Below are positions 1 to 13,265 of a stretch of DNA of 64,000 nt, in pieces (positions within the stretch are counted from its first letter, which is position 1; every line of letters begins with the position of its first letter). This DNA comes from Dreissena polymorpha (lineage: Eukaryota > Mollusca > Bivalvia > Myida > Dreissenidae), in the NCBI RefSeq assembly GCF_020536995.1, contig NC_068356.1, forward strand, positions 27,012,972-27,076,971, given 5' to 3'. Below the pieces are notes generated by a model that searched no databases, was not told the origin of the DNA, and worked only from the letters and a program-made list of their open reading frames with translations. Both the position numbers and the translations under genes were made by a program.

Positions 1-1624
1 AGTTGAAGTTTGATATCAATTTTTACCATGATCAAGCGCATACCCACTATATCATCATACATCATTGGAAAGATAAATGCATAATCTTTTGAAAAAAATG
101 TATGTCATTAAATTTTATGTGTGCTTACTCAAAATATTTACCTTAGAATAGGCAAACCGGTTTTGACAGCTGTGCAGACAACCATTTTGGGCTCAAATAG
201 AATGACCTACTTTCAAAGCCGGGAACCATCAACACAAAAAGTAGAGCACAAAAATGGCTTATATTCTTATTGCTTACAAATATATCTTCAAGTTGATACC
301 AAAACTAGCCATTTGCAATGAATTTTACAAATCCTAGGAAGCATGCACTCAACAATGTGTGCTAAGTATCAAACTGACTGCATGTAACCCTAAAAACGGG
401 AGTTCCGGTTTGGGGTTATGTGACCTTAATAATTGCATGTTTTTCAATTCTTATAAATGTGAGGATTTCTTAGAAATCGACTCAACTGCAAAAATGACTA
501 ATGATAAATTAATTACTTTTACCAGTGTTACTGGCTCTGTAAGATGTTGAAATTAAGTTACAGCATGCTTATTTAAAGCCCTATGTAGCATATGTTATAA
601 CATTCACGCTAGATACCATGAGAAAATGGTCAAAATCTCATACAATTCTTGAGCTGCACTTTTCCATGATTTTGCTTACCTTTTTTTATTGGCTGATGCA
701 CCATTCCAGAGGAAAGCTTAATTTTGAATGAAGACAAGAGCTATTATAGAAGAGGTCTTTTAGCCCTTCCCTATGACTCATCAGTAAAGACAAAGGGAAT
801 TAGTACTAAATTAAATTCACTGAAATAAAACAAATCAGATTGACTTAATGACCGAAAAAATAACACATTATGATAACATTCTTCGTACAAAATGAATTCT
901 TAATACGGTATTCACATAATTTAAAACAGATGTTATATGGTAAAATTCAAGTTAACCACATTTACATGGTTTAAAAAACTCAAATTCCTATCCGCAGTGT
1001 CTGGCCCTGTATATAGAGTTAATTTCTACTTATTTTCGTTTCTATGGCTAAGCATAAAACGATTTAAGTTACTGACATGGACATAACACAATAAGTAAGG
1101 CATGTGCACGAACTGCATAGTAATATGCAGTTCGTGCACATGCGTTTTCTATAAATGTATTTAGATATTTGAGTGTTTTGCAAAGTCATGTGACAACGCA
1201 CGTGTGACTTCTAAAAAAAGAGGGAAACACTCATTTCCATATTCGACACGCCATTCGCTGATTCGGTTATGGAAGCTTTAGTTTCATTGCCATAGCCGGG
1301 TCATAGCCAACAAAGACGTCGGAGTACTAAAAGATATAAAGTAAATAATTCTACAATAACATAAATTTCATTCTAAAATACGAATTAAATGATATTCACT
1401 GTTAATTGTCTTCTACATACAATGGTCGAATATGGATGTGTATGGTGTACCTAATAAACTAAACGTATGGTTTATAAGTTTAATGTACATCCGTAATAAA
1501 AATATTATCAGACTACTTGATAGTGCGCGTGCATGTGATGAGCGCTAGCAATGGACTGAGTAAACTGAGGCATGTATGAATATACTAACAGAGTGGCACT
1601 GGTTATGACTCATGCATTCACCAC
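1..1624. other. AT-rich stretch without a recognised gene
   Basis: I see no coding region here. The open stretches at 121-321 and 359-550 are short, have no recognisable motif and no convincing splice sites around them. The only structured item is a 19-bp inverted repeat at 1099-1140, listed separately. The region ends where the 57-bp satellite begins. Confidence 0.6.
1099..1140. repeat. Perfect 19-bp inverted repeat (hairpin)
   Basis: Positions 1099-1117 and 1122-1140 are exact reverse complements separated by 4 nt (gtaa). The arm starts catgtgcacgaactg. It could be a very short MITE relic or a recent palindromic duplication; no function is visible. Confidence 0.8.
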
Positions 1625-4600
1625 TATTATAATGACACACTTGTTCATTACTGCAAGTCGACTATGGCCACAGTAAATGACCCCTTAAAATGGCAACATT
1701 GTTCATTACTGCAGGTCGACTATGGCTACAGTGAATAACTCTTAAAATGGCACAATTGTTCATAACTGCAGGTCGACTATGGCCACAGTACATGACCCTT
1801 AAAACGGCACCATTGTTCATTACTGCAGGTCGACTATGGCTACAGTGAATGACTCTTAAAATGACACCATTGTTCATTACTGCAGGTCGACTATGGCCAC
1901 AGTACATAACTCTTAAAATGACAGCATTGTTTGTTACAGCAAGTCAACTGAGACCACGGTACATGACTCTTAACATAACACCATTGTTCGTTACTGAAAG
2001 TCGACTATGGCTACAGTGAATGCCTCTTAAAATGACACCATTTTTCATTACTGCAAGTCGACTAGGACCACAGTAAACGACTCTTAAAATAACAATATCG
2101 TTAATTACTGCAAGTCGACGATGGCCATAGTAAATAACTCTTAAAATGACAATATCGTTGATTACTGCAAGTCGACTTTGGCCACAGTAAATGACTCATA
2201 TAATGGCACCATTATTCACGACTGCAAGTCGACTATGGCCACAGTAAACGACCCTTAAAATGACAATATCGGTTATTACTGCAAGTCGAGTATGGCCACA
2301 GTAAATGACTCTTATAATGGCACCATTGTTCATTTCTGCAAGTCGACTATGGCCACAGAACATGACTCTTAAAATGACACCATCGTTCATTGCTACAAGT
2401 CGACTATGGCCACAGTACATGACTCTTAAAATGACACCATCGTGCATTACTGCAAATCGACTATGGCCACAGTAAATGACTCTTAAAATGACACCATAGT
2501 TCATTACTGCAAGTCGACTATGGCCACAGTAAATGACTCTTAAAATGACACATTGTTCGTTACTGCTAGTCGAATATGGCTACAGTGAAAGACTCTTATA
2601 ATGGCGCCAATGTTCATTACTGCAAGTCGACTATGGCTACAGTGAATGCCTCTTAAAATGACACCATTGTTCGTTACTGAAAGTCGAATATGGCCACAGT
2701 AAATGACTCTTAAAATGACACCATCGTTCATTACTGCAAGTCGACTATGGCCACAGTAAATAACTCTTAAAATGACACCACTGTTCGTTACTGCAAGTCG
2801 AATATGGCTACAGTAAATGACTCTTATAATGGCAACATTGTTTATTACTGCAAGACGACTATGGCTACAATGAATGTCTCTTAAAATGACACCATTGTTC
2901 GTTACTGAAAGTCGAATGTGGCCACAGTAAATGACTCTTAAAATGACACCATAGTTCATTACTGCAAGTCGACTATGGCCACAGTAAATGACTCTTAAAA
3001 TGACACCATTGTTCGTTACTGCTAGTCGAATATGGCTACAGTGAAAGACTCTTATAATGGCGCCATTGTTCATTACTGCAAGTCGACTATGGCTACAGTG
3101 AATGCCTCTCAAAAAATGACACCATTGTTCGTTACTGAAAGTCGACTATGGCCACAGTAAATGACTCTTAAAATGACACCATCGTTCATTACTGCAAGTC
3201 GACTATGGCCACAGTAAATAACTCTTAAAATAACACCACTGTTCGTTACTGCAAGTCGAATATGGCTACAGTGAATGACTCTTATAATGGCAACATTGTT
3301 TATTACTGCAAGACGACTATGGCTACAATGAATGTCTCTTAAAATGACACCATTGTTCGTTACTGAAAGTCGAATGTGGCTACAGTGAATGACTCTTATA
3401 ATGACACCATTGTTCATTACTGCAAGTCGACTATGGCTACAGTGAATGCCTCTGAAAATGACACCATTGTTCGTTACTGCAAGTCGACTATGGCCACAGT
3501 AAATGACTCTTATAATAGCACCATTGTTCATCTCTGCAAGTCGACTACGGCCACAGTAAATGACTCTCATAATGGCAACATTGTTCATTACTGCATGTCG
3601 ACTATGGCTACAGTGAATGCCTCTTAACATGACACCATTGTTCATTACTGCAAGTCGACTATGGCCACAGTACATGACTCTTATAATGACACCATCGTTC
3701 ATTACTGCAAGTCGACTATAGCCACAGTAAATAACTCTTAAAATGACACCATCGTTCATTACTGAAAGTCTACTATGGCCACAGTAAATGACTCTTGAAA
3801 TGACACCATTGTTCATTACTGCAAGTCGACTATTGCACAGTAAATGACTCTTAAAATGACACCATTGTTCATTTATGCAAGACGACTATGGCCACAGTAA
3901 ATGACTCTTAAATTGACACCATTGTTCGTTACTCCAAGTCGAATATGGCTACAGTGAATGACTCTTATAATGGCAACATTGTTTATTACTGCAAGACGAC
4001 TATGGCTACAATGAATGTCTCTTAAAATGACACCATTGTTCGTTACTGAAAGTCGAATGTGGCTACAGTGAATGACTCTTATAATGGCACCATTGTTCAT
4101 TACTGCAAGTCGACTATGGCTACAGTGAATGCCTCTGAAAATGACACCATTGTTCGTTACTGGAAGTCGACTCTGGCCACAGTAAATGACTCTTATAATA
4201 GCACCATTGTTCATCACTGCAAGTCGACTACGGCCACAGTAAATGACTCTCATAATGACAACATTGTTCATTACTGCATGTCGACTATGGCTACAGTGAA
4301 TGCCTCTTAACATGACACCATTGTTCATTACTGCAAGTCGACTATGGCCACAGTACATGACTCTTAAAATTACACCATTGTTTATTACTGCAGGTCGACT
4401 ATGGCCACTGTACATGACTTTTAAAATGACACCATCGTTCATTACTGCAAGTCGACTATGGCCACAGTAAATAACTCTTAAAATGACACCATCGTTCATT
4501 ACTGAAAGTCTACTATGGCCACAGTAAATGACTCTTGAAATGACACCATTGTTCATTACTGCAAGTCGGCTATTGCCACAGTAAATGACTCTTAAAACGA

Positions 4601-7056
4601 CACCATTGTTCATTTATGCAAGACGACTATGGCCACAGTAAATGACTCATAAATTGACACCATTGTTCATTAATTCAAGTCGACTATGGCCACAGTAAAT
4701 GATTCTTAAAATGACAACACTGTTCGTTACTGCAAGTCGAATATGGCTACAGTGAATGACACTCATAATGGCACCATTATTCATTACTGCAAGTCGACTA
4801 TGGCTTCAGTGAATGCCTCTTAAAATGACACCATTGTTCGTTACTGAAAGTCGAATATGGCTACAGTGGATGACTTTTATAATGGCAACATTGTTAATTA
4901 CTGCAGGTCGACTATGGCTACAGTGAATGCCTTTTAAAATGACACCATTGTTCGTAACTGAAAGTCGACTATGGCTACAGTAATTGACTCTTAACATGAC
5001 ACCATTGTTAATTACTGTTTGTCGACTATGGCCACAGTAAACGACTCTTAAAATGACACCATTGTTCATAACTGTAAGTCGACTATGGCCACAGTAAATT
5101 ACTCATATAATGGCACCATTATTCACGACTGCAAGTCGACTATGGCCACAGTTAACGACCCTTAAAATGACAATATCGGTTATTACTGCAAGTCGACTAT
5201 GGCCACAGTAAATGACTCTTATAATGGCACCATTGTTCATTTTTGCAAGTCGACTATGGCCACAGTACATGACTCTTAAAATGACACCATCGTTCATTGC
5301 TACCAGTCGACAATGGCCACAGTACATGACTCTTAAAATGACACCATCGTTCATTACTGCAAATCGACTATGGCCACAGTAAATGACTCTTAAAATGACG
5401 TCATTGTTCGTTAATGCAAGTCGAATATGGCTACAGTGAAAGACTCTTATAATGGCGCCATTGTTCATTACTGCAAGTCGACTATGGCTACAGTGAATGC
5501 CTCTTAAAATGACACCATTGTTCGTTACTGAAAGTCGACTATGGCCACAGTAAGTGACTCTTAAAATGACACCATCGTTCATTACTGAAAGTCGACTATG
5601 GCCACAGTAAATGACTCTTAAAATGACACCACTGTTCGTTACTGCAAGTCGAATATGGCTACAGTGAATGACTCTTATAATGGCAACATTGTTTATTACT
5701 GCAAGACGACTATGGCTACAATGAATGTCTCTTAAAATGACACCATTGTTCGTTACTGAAAGTCGAATGTGGCTACAGTGAATGACTCTTATAATGGCAC
5801 CATTGTTCATTACTGCAAGTCGACTATGGCTACAGTGAATGTCTCTTAAAACGACACCATTGTTCGTTACTGAAAGTCGACTATGGCCACAGTAAATGAC
5901 TCTTATAATGGCACCATTGTTAATTACTGCAACTCGACTATGGCTTCAGTGAATGCCTCTGAAAATGACACCATTGTTCGTTACTGGAAGTCGACTATGG
6001 CCACAGTAAATGACTCTTATAATAGCACCATTGTTTATTACTGCAAGTCGACTACGGCCACAGTAAATGACTCTCATAATGGCAACATTGTTCATTACTG
6101 CATGTCGACTATGGCTACAGTGAATGCCTCTTAACATGACACCATTGTTCATTACTGCAAGTCGACTATGGCCACAGTACATGACTCTTATAATGACACC
6201 ATCGTTCATTACTGCAGGTCGACTATGGCCACTGTACATGACTTTTAAAATGACACCATCGTTCATTACTGCAAGTCGACTAAGGCCACAGTAAATAACT
6301 CTTAAAATGACACTATCGTTCATTACTGAAAGTCTACTATGGCCACAGTAAATGACTCTTGAAATGACACCATTGTTCATTACTGCAATATAAAGAAGTG
6401 AAGTCGACTATTGCCACAGTAAATGACTCTTAATATGACACCATTGTTCATTTATGCAAGACGACTATGGCCACAGTAAATGACTCTTAAATTGACACCA
6501 TTGTTCATTAATGCAAGTCGACTATGGCCACAGTAAATGATTCTTAAAATGACAACACTGTTCGTTACTGCAAGTCGAATATGGCTACAGTGAATGACCC
6601 TTATAATGGCACCATTATTCATTACTGCAAGTCGACTATGGCTTCAGTGAATGCCTCTTAAAATGACACCATTGTTCGTTACTGAAAGTCGAATATGGCT
6701 TCAGCGAATTACTCTTATAATGGCAACATTGTTCATTACTGCAGGTCGACTATGGCTACAGTGAATGCCTTTTAAAATGCCACCATTGTTCGTTACTGAA
6801 AGTCGACTATGGCTTCAGTAAATGACTCTTATAGTGGCACCATTGTTTATTACTGCAAGTCGACTATGGCTACAGTGAATGCCTCTTAAAATGACACAAT
6901 TGTTCGTTACTGCAAGTCGACTATGGCAACAGTAAATTACTCTAAAAATGACACCATTGTTAATTACTGTTTGTCGACTATGTCCTCAGTAAACGACTCT
7001 TAAAATGACACCATTGTTCATTACTGTAAGTCGACCATGGCCACAGTAAACTACTT
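1625..7056 (-). repeat. 57-bp satellite array 1, about 95 units
   Basis: A tandem repeat with a 57-bp unit containing a conserved gtcgac core followed by tatggccacagt and ending in ttcattactgcaa. Because 57 equals 3 x 19, every unit keeps the same reading frame. Long runs are therefore open on the minus strand (a 19-residue peptide unit with the core CGHSR) and some on the plus strand (unit core MATVND). Units differ by a few substitutions and rare indels. Blocks of several units recur at distances that are multiples of 57 bp, so higher-order duplication has occurred. I read this as satellite DNA and not as a repeat protein gene, because conservation is at DNA level and both strands are open. 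Orientation is given as the strand with the longest open runs. Confidence 0.93.
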
Positions 7057-7233
7057 GTTGTGAATGTAACGTAACGTTATTTTCCGCGCCGCGCTTAAGT
7101 GTATTACGTCCCTGACGTCACGCCATATTTGTTGTTGTTTATATACGTCATGTTTATATTTGAATCTGAAGTAAACGGAAGAACCTGAACACACAACGCT
7201 TTGTACCTTTATTATCCCACACGATCGCGATAT
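7057..7233 (+). repeat. BEL/Pao 5-prime LTR, with primer-binding site after it
   Basis: The 177-bp left LTR begins gttgtgaatgtaacg and ends cgatcgcgatat. It contains a CRE-like palindrome tgacgtca and a TATA-like tttatata, both compatible with a promoter. Directly after it, tggtgccg at 7234 starts with the TGG expected of a tRNA primer-binding site. The matching LTR is at 12809-12983. Confidence 0.9.
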
Positions 7234-7252
7234 TGGTGCCGTTATTAAAAAA

Positions 7253-8500
7253 ATGAATCTACAGAAAATACAGATACAGAGAGAGGGTCACCGCCGTTTC
7301 ATTGAGAAATATTTGGAGAAAATCGAACAATCTAAGGAGAACGATTCATTGACCGATTTTCACGCTATTTTCGAAGCTATCGAAGCGAAAGTCACGATTC
7401 TAGAGACACTGAATGAGAAAATACTTTCACAGACGGAGATAGATGGATTGGAGGAAGAAATTTTTCAAACAGACACGTATTCAGCGGAACTGGATATCCA
7501 GCTGTGTCGCTTACGAGCTTTTCGAGATCATCAGGAAAAGAGAGCAGCCCCGCATACAAACGACCTACCACGAGATGACCAGAGAAATTCATGTAATCAG
7601 CAGAGCAACAACAATGGTTTGAACCCAGACGCTTCTTCATTCTTTCCCAACAGAACTGTAAGTTACAATTCTAATCATTCAGTCAGTAGCAATTCGACGC
7701 GATTTTACAGGCTACCTAAAATTGCATTACCAAGTTTTAGTGGAGATATATTGCGATGGCAATCCTTTTGGGATTCATATGAGTCTACCATTCACATGAA
7801 CGCTAATCTGACCGATGTCCAGAAATTCACGTATCTCAAATCCCAACTTGAAGGAAATGCCGCACGAGTAATTGAAGGTTTTGCCATGACTAACGCAAAT
7901 TATGCACGTGCTATAGATCTACTGAAGGAAAGGTATGGCCAGCAACATAAAATCATACACGCTTCCATGCAGGCTCTATTACAACTACCCGCCCCGTCCA
8001 GTAAAGTGTCCAGTTTGAGAACTTTTCATGATAAAATGGAGACCTACATCGGAGTTTAGAAGCTATGGGTCAGAGTCAAGACACTTACGGTAGTTTGCTA
8101 GTCCCAGTTGTTATAGATAAGATGCCAGTTGAAATTAAGAAGCAGTTAGCTAGTGAAAAGGGAGATAACAGTTGGTTACTAGAAGATCTGCGTCGTGAAA
8201 TCAATAGGGAGATTGGAATCCTAGAAACAGGTAACATCCGTAGCGAACCGGAAGTAGAGGAGTTCAGCGCAACAGCGTCATTTCATACAGGAGCGAACTA
8301 TAGGAAACCCCTCACGCCCACAAATCCCGCCACCCCCAATTACCCAAGACCCTCAACCGGAAGTTCATCACACAGACCCGAGATAAAGTGCTCCTTTTGT
8401 GATAGTGACTACAAATCCCATGAATGTAAAACCCACCCAGATGCAGAATCCCGTCTGAAAATAGTAAAAGAGAAACACTTGTGTTTTAACTGTTAAGGCA
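7253..8500 (+). pseudogene. BEL/Pao gag region
   Basis: The region starts at an ATG 19 nt after the LTR. An N-terminal charged, coiled-coil-like part (about residues 1-90) is followed by a Ser/Asn-rich linker. A DUF1759-type capsid-like segment then carries the motif FSGDILRWQSFWDSY near residue 163, typical of BEL/Pao Gag. A cysteine-rich C-terminal part (CSFCDSDYKSHEC, then a further Cys) looks like the nucleocapsid zinc knuckles. This is a fossil copy within the dead element. Confidence 0.85.
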
Positions 8501-8669
8501 CTCACCAAGTAGCTAATGCGGTTCAAGGAGACGATGCCAATTATGCCAGCGAAAACACCATACGGCAATTTGCAAATCAGGAGAAAAGGACAACCAGACG
8601 AAAAACGCCGAGACTGCATCGCCGGAAACAGCCGTACTTCATTCATGCACGAGCCTTCCAGACAAGGAT

Positions 8670-9270
8670 GTATTGTTAAAAACTGCCATAGCAACCGTAT
8701 CGTCTGTGAAAGTACAGATTGAAGCAAACATCTTATTCGATGAGGGTGCCCAGAAGTCGTTTATTACGGAACAATTGGCACAGGAACTTGAACTCCCTAT
8801 ACAAGGTACAGAAACTATATACTTATCGTCGTTCGGGAGCACTAGCAACAAAGCACAGCAAACAGATGTTGCTATAGTGAACGTTGTTACAGATAGAGGC
8901 CAGAAGATCCCGATACGAGTATTAATAGTACCTACCATTTCAACGCCCCTCAACCAGAGATACCAACAATCAGTGTCCGATTTACCGTATCTACAAGGTC
9001 TTAAGCTCGCCCATCCAGTTACAGGAAACTCCATATCTACAATTTCGATGCTGATAGGTGCAGACTTTTACTGGGATATCGTTGAAGATCACATAGTACG
9101 TGGAAATGGACCCACCGCTGTGAGATCAAAGATCGGCTACCTGTTATCGGGACCTTTCCAAGCACAAAACAACCGAGCTACAGATCACGTGTTCAATTTT
9201 ATGGCGTCGCCTATGACAACGGACGTATTAGAACGTTTTTGGAATCTGGAGAGTATGGGAGTTACTTAGA
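8670..9270 (+). pseudogene. BEL/Pao aspartic protease region (DUF1758-like)
   Basis: About 200 residues resembling the DUF1758 aspartyl protease of BEL/Pao elements. The pattern ILFDEGAQKSFIT corresponds to the D-x-G-A/S-x-x-S-F segment of that family, and LIGADFYWDI and IGYLLSGP are further conserved blocks. It lies between gag and reverse transcriptase as expected. Fossil copy. Confidence 0.85.
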
Positions 9271-9299
9271 GCGACGAGAATATAGACAAGACACGCTAT

Positions 9300-10920
9300 T
9301 TCAAGAATTACCAGACTTCATCCATATAATACGAGAACGGACGGTACACTGCCAAATTAATTTGGAAACTAGACCACTCGCCCCTCCCTAGTAACTACGA
9401 CATAGTGAAAGCAAGAACCGAGAGTACTCTGAGAAGACTACGTAGAGAGCCCCATCTACTCCAGAAATATGACGAAATCATTGCTTAACAGGAACGACGT
9501 GGTTTTATTGAGAGAATTGATAACGATACCCCACCCACAGGACAACTCCACTACATTCCCCACCACCCAGTGAGGAGGATTCAGCGACCACGCCCATTCG
9601 GATAGTATATGATTGCAGCTGCCGCACATCTACCCAGTTCCCATGCTTGAATGATTGTTTAGAGTCGACCCCACCCATGTTGAATGACCTTACCATCATA
9701 CTAGTGAAATTCCGTCTCCATGGTTACGCCATCACAACAGACATTGAGAAAGCCTTCCTTTATTTCGGATTAAATGAAGGACACCGGGACGCTACCAGAT
9801 TTCTATGGACAAGTGATACTTCTAATCCCAACAGCCCATTACAAACTTACCGTTTCAAGTCCGTGTTATTTGGTGCCACCTGTACGCCATTCATGCTTAG
9901 TGCGACCATTTTGAAACATCTTGAAATAAACAAGCACGTGTCCGCAGCCAAGGTCATCGAGAAAGATATATACGTGGACAATATACTTTCAAGCTTCGAG
10001 AAAGAGTCAGATCTACTAACCTACTTCACAGAGTCCCGACGTTTGATGTCCAGCGCATGTATGAACCTCCGTTCATGGACCTCCAACAGTGAAACACTTA
10101 GATCCCGTGTAAAAATGAGAAGGTGCTAGATACAGCCGAAGTTGTTAAGATACTTGGAATGAGATGGAACCCGGTCAAGGATGAAATGTCATTTGCTGCA
10201 AGAAACATCCCAATCCTAGATGTCGTTACGAAGAGAACCATTCTAAAATACTCATCCCAGATCTATGACCCCCTTGGTCTACTTAGCCCCGTGTCCGTCA
10301 GTGCAAAGATCTTACTTCAAGAACTATGGAAAGCCAAATATGACTGGGATACCGCTTTACCCGATCATATATGTGAGACCTGGAACCAGTTAGCTAAATC
10401 CCTCAACAGAGCTACAGATGTGAACTTTTCCCGACAATTCTTACCCGCTGTGAACAGTGAAACCAGTCTTCATATATTTGTAGATGCAAGCGTCAAATCC
10501 TACGGTTCAGCAGCCTACATTTGCGACCAATCACAATCTAGACTGGTAATGGCAAAGAACAGAGTAGCGCCACTAAAGACATTAACCCTACCCCAACTTG
10601 AACTGATGGCAGCATTGATTGGAGCAAGACTGTCATCCCACCTACAAAAGTCCATACCCCCACAGAAAGTGACATTTTGGTCAGACAGCCAAATTGTACT
10701 CCACTGGCTAACTACATCCAAATCATTGAAACGCTTTGTCCAAAACCGAGTAGACGAAATCCACCTGCTAACAGATCAATCACCATGGAGGTATTGCCCC
10801 ACCCAAGAAAACCCAGCAGATTTACTGACACGTGGTGTATCAGCAGATACCTACCTTGACAACCAGTTATGGAACGCCGGTCCGACATGGTTACCTCACT
10901 CAGAAGAATGGCCTACTTGA
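9300..10920 (+). pseudogene. BEL/Pao reverse transcriptase and RNase H region
   Basis: The reverse transcriptase is recognised by TDIEKAFLYFGLNEGHRD and YVDNILSSFEKESD (the Y-V-D-D equivalent). The Pao-type A17 segment ILKYSSQIYDPLGLLSPV follows, and then an RNase H region with LHIFVDASVKSYGSAAYI and TLPQLELMAALIGARL. The order RT, A17-like, RNase H matches BEL/Pao pol. Fossil copy. Confidence 0.88.
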
Positions 10921-10989
10921 AAATACGACCAGTCAATTCTGCAGAAGACATCCGAAAGTGAAGACACGAGTTCTCAGCAGGCGACAAAT

Positions 10990-12525
10990 GTGGTAACGTT
11001 AAATTGCACGGAGATCACGGGCGTTCATAGAGCCATCAACATAGAGAAGTACAGTATTTACCTGAAATTACTTCGCGTCACCGCTTATGTACACAGATTC
11101 ATCCGCAACTGCAGAAGACCAAGAGATGAAAGACTAACCAACAGCTTGTCAGCAACAGAACTAAAAGAGGCAGAAGTTAAATGGCTGAGATCGTGTCAAA
11201 CAACCAACTTTCAAGATGAAGTAGAAAATCTTCAATCAAACAGTACCCGTTTACCGCTTGTTAAGCAACTTAGATTGTACCTGGACCAGCAAGGGTTACT
11301 TCGTTGTGGTGGTAGAATTCATAACGCCCCCTTGGAGTATGATGTCAAATTTCCCTACCTCTTACCAAAGAAACATGTCCTGACCAAATTGATTGTGTTC
11401 GATGTCCACAAGAACCAACTTCATTCCGGAGTTAACAGTACCATTACACAGATCAGACAGAAGTACTGGATACCATCCATCCGCCAGTGTGTAAGATCGT
11501 TACTAAGGACATGTATACAGTGTACCAGAGTAACCGGAAGACCCTATGCAGCACCAGACCCACCTCCCCTCCCCAAAGTCAGAGTAAGCGAAGCCCCGCC
11601 CTTCAGCGTCACAGGTGTAGATTTCACTGGCGCATTATTTGTAAAGAAGGCTACCGGAAGTGAAACGAAATGCTACATCTGCTTTTTTACATGCGCATCA
11701 ACAAGAGCCGTCCATTTGGAAGTTGTACAAGACCTATCAACCGACTCGTTCCTTCAAGCGTTTCGGAGATTTGCCAGCCGGAAGTCGTTGCCCATGGTGA
11801 TGATATCAGACAATGCTACGACTTATATTGCTGCTGCTAATCACCTTAAGAAGCTATTCAACTCCCAAGTCGTTCAAGAGGAGCTCAGCAGAAAAGGAAC
11901 AGAGTGGCGATTTATTCCCAAACGTGCACCATGGTACGGTGGTTTTTGGGAACGTCTCATTGCACTCACTAAGACGTCTCTAAAGAAGATCCTCGGAAGA
12001 CGATACGTGTCCATGGAGACGTTGCAGACGATAGTGACAGAGATTGAAGCTGTTATCAACGATAGACCGCTAACGCACGTATCATCAAGCATCGACGACT
12101 TGGAGCCGTTAACGCCGTCACATCTTCTTTATGGCCGCAAGATGACGTCACTTCCGCATCACACACATTTACCCGACGATGAAATGATGCAAATTCAAAG
12201 TGACCAGACGACACTAACCAATCGGGCGAAGCAGCAGTCAGACATCATCGAACAGTTCTGGAGACGTTGGAAGTCGGAGTATTTAACTGCCTTAAGAGAG
12301 TTCCACACAACAACGGGCTCTAACGAGAAACGCATTCGGGTCGGAGATGTCGTGCAGATATACGATGAGGGACCACGTATCCGTTGGAAACTTGCTGTAG
12401 TCCTGGAGCTGATGACCGGAAATGATGGTTCAGTCCGTGCCGCGAAAATAAAGACGAAACGTGGAATAACAAATAGACCAATAGTGAAACTCTATCCATT
12501 AGAAACAGCCAGTGATGTTGAATAG
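10990..12525 (+). pseudogene. BEL/Pao integrase and DUF5641 region
   Basis: About 510 residues. The H2C2 zinc-binding segment lies near residues 120-180 (HKNQLHSGVNSTI, then CIQCTR). The integrase core includes VTGVDFTGALFVK, DNATTY and PWYGGFWERLI, followed by a C-terminal DUF5641-type region with LLYGRKM, FWRRWKSEYL and VGDVVQIYDEGPRI. This is the longest uninterrupted part of the element and fits the family length for an integrase end. Confidence 0.9.
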
Positions 12526-12808
12526 AGAACATTTAAGTATTAAAGGTTAAACGCGCAATTGTGATTGAACTACCGAAAAAGACAGTCGAGTGTACATGTA
12601 ATTGAAATACGAGAGACACTTAATGAATTGTTGTTAAGAAACTGAGTGATAAACATTTGATATTCATTTCAAATTAACGTGTATACTCGTGATCAAATTA
12701 GTGTTTCTGCAATCTTACGATTGTCACGAATGATTCAGGATTTCATAAGTAATGATACATATTCTCCTCTGATTGTTAATAATTGTCACTTTTCGCGGCC
12801 CCCAGAAG

Positions 12809-12983
12809 GTTGTGAATGTAACGTAACGTTATTTGCCGCGCCACTTAAGTGTATTACGTCCCTGACGTCACGCCATATTTGTTGTTGTTTATATACGTCA
12901 TGTTTATATTTGAATCTGAAGTAAAAGGAAGAACCTGAACAAACAACGCTTTGTACCTTTATTATACCACACGATCGCGATAT
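12809..12983 (+). repeat. BEL/Pao 3-prime LTR
   Basis: A 175-bp partner of the left LTR with the same start gttgtgaatgtaacg and end cgatcgcgatat. About 3 percent difference by hand count indicates a young insertion. It is followed by tactc and the resumed satellite. Confidence 0.9.
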
Positions 12984-13175
12984 TACTCTTATAATTGCAC
13001 CATTGTTCATTAATGCAAGTCGGCTATGTCCACCGTAAATGACTCTTAAAATGACACCATCGTTCATTACTCAAGTCGACTATGGCCACAGTAAATGACT
13101 CTTAAAATGACACCACTGTTTGTTACTGCAAGTCGAATATGGCTTGAGTGAATGACTCGTATAATGGCACGGGTA
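12984..13175 (-). repeat. Remainder of 57-bp satellite array 1
   Basis: About three and a third more satellite units continue after the BEL/Pao element, with the same gtcgac core, confirming that the element inserted into the array. The array ends near 13175 at cgggtaatagcc. Confidence 0.85.
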
Positions 13176-13184
13176 ATAGCCAAG

Positions 13185-13265
13185 AAAGGTTTACAGTCAA
13201 CTCGTAGTCAACTCGCACGTATTTTGGTCAACTCGCACGGGAGTTAACTCGTACCTTAGTCAACT
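13185..13265. repeat. Short direct repeats of gtcaactcgca
   Basis: Five close copies of a 10-12 nt motif, gtcaactcgcac or slight variants, lie at irregular spacing. They have no relation to the 57-bp satellite next to them. No function is visible. Confidence 0.6.

Larger units (their letters stand above)
7057..12983 (+). mobile_element. BEL/Pao LTR retroelement inserted in the satellite
   Basis: A complete-length element of about 5.9 kb bounded by two near-identical 175-177-bp LTRs. It has a gag with a DUF1759-type region, a DUF1758-type aspartic protease, BEL-type reverse transcriptase and RNase H, an H2C2 zinc-binding integrase and a C-terminal DUF5641-type domain; this order and these domains define BEL/Pao. 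The satellite continues on both sides, and tactt (left) and tactc (right) look like a 5-bp target duplication. The LTRs differ by about five substitutions and one 2-bp gap by hand count, so the insertion is fairly recent. The reading frame is interrupted about four times, so it is a young but dead copy as it stands here. Confidence 0.93.

Noticed and set aside
2540-6380. Long minus-strand open frames with MNNGVILRVI-type repeats as a repeat-protein gene
   Set aside because: They follow from a stop-free 57-bp satellite unit; the plus strand is open too, and similarity is at DNA level with no start or splice logic.
1625-7056. CRISPR-like array
   Set aside because: Repeats are contiguous 57-bp units without unique spacers, in what is clearly animal DNA.
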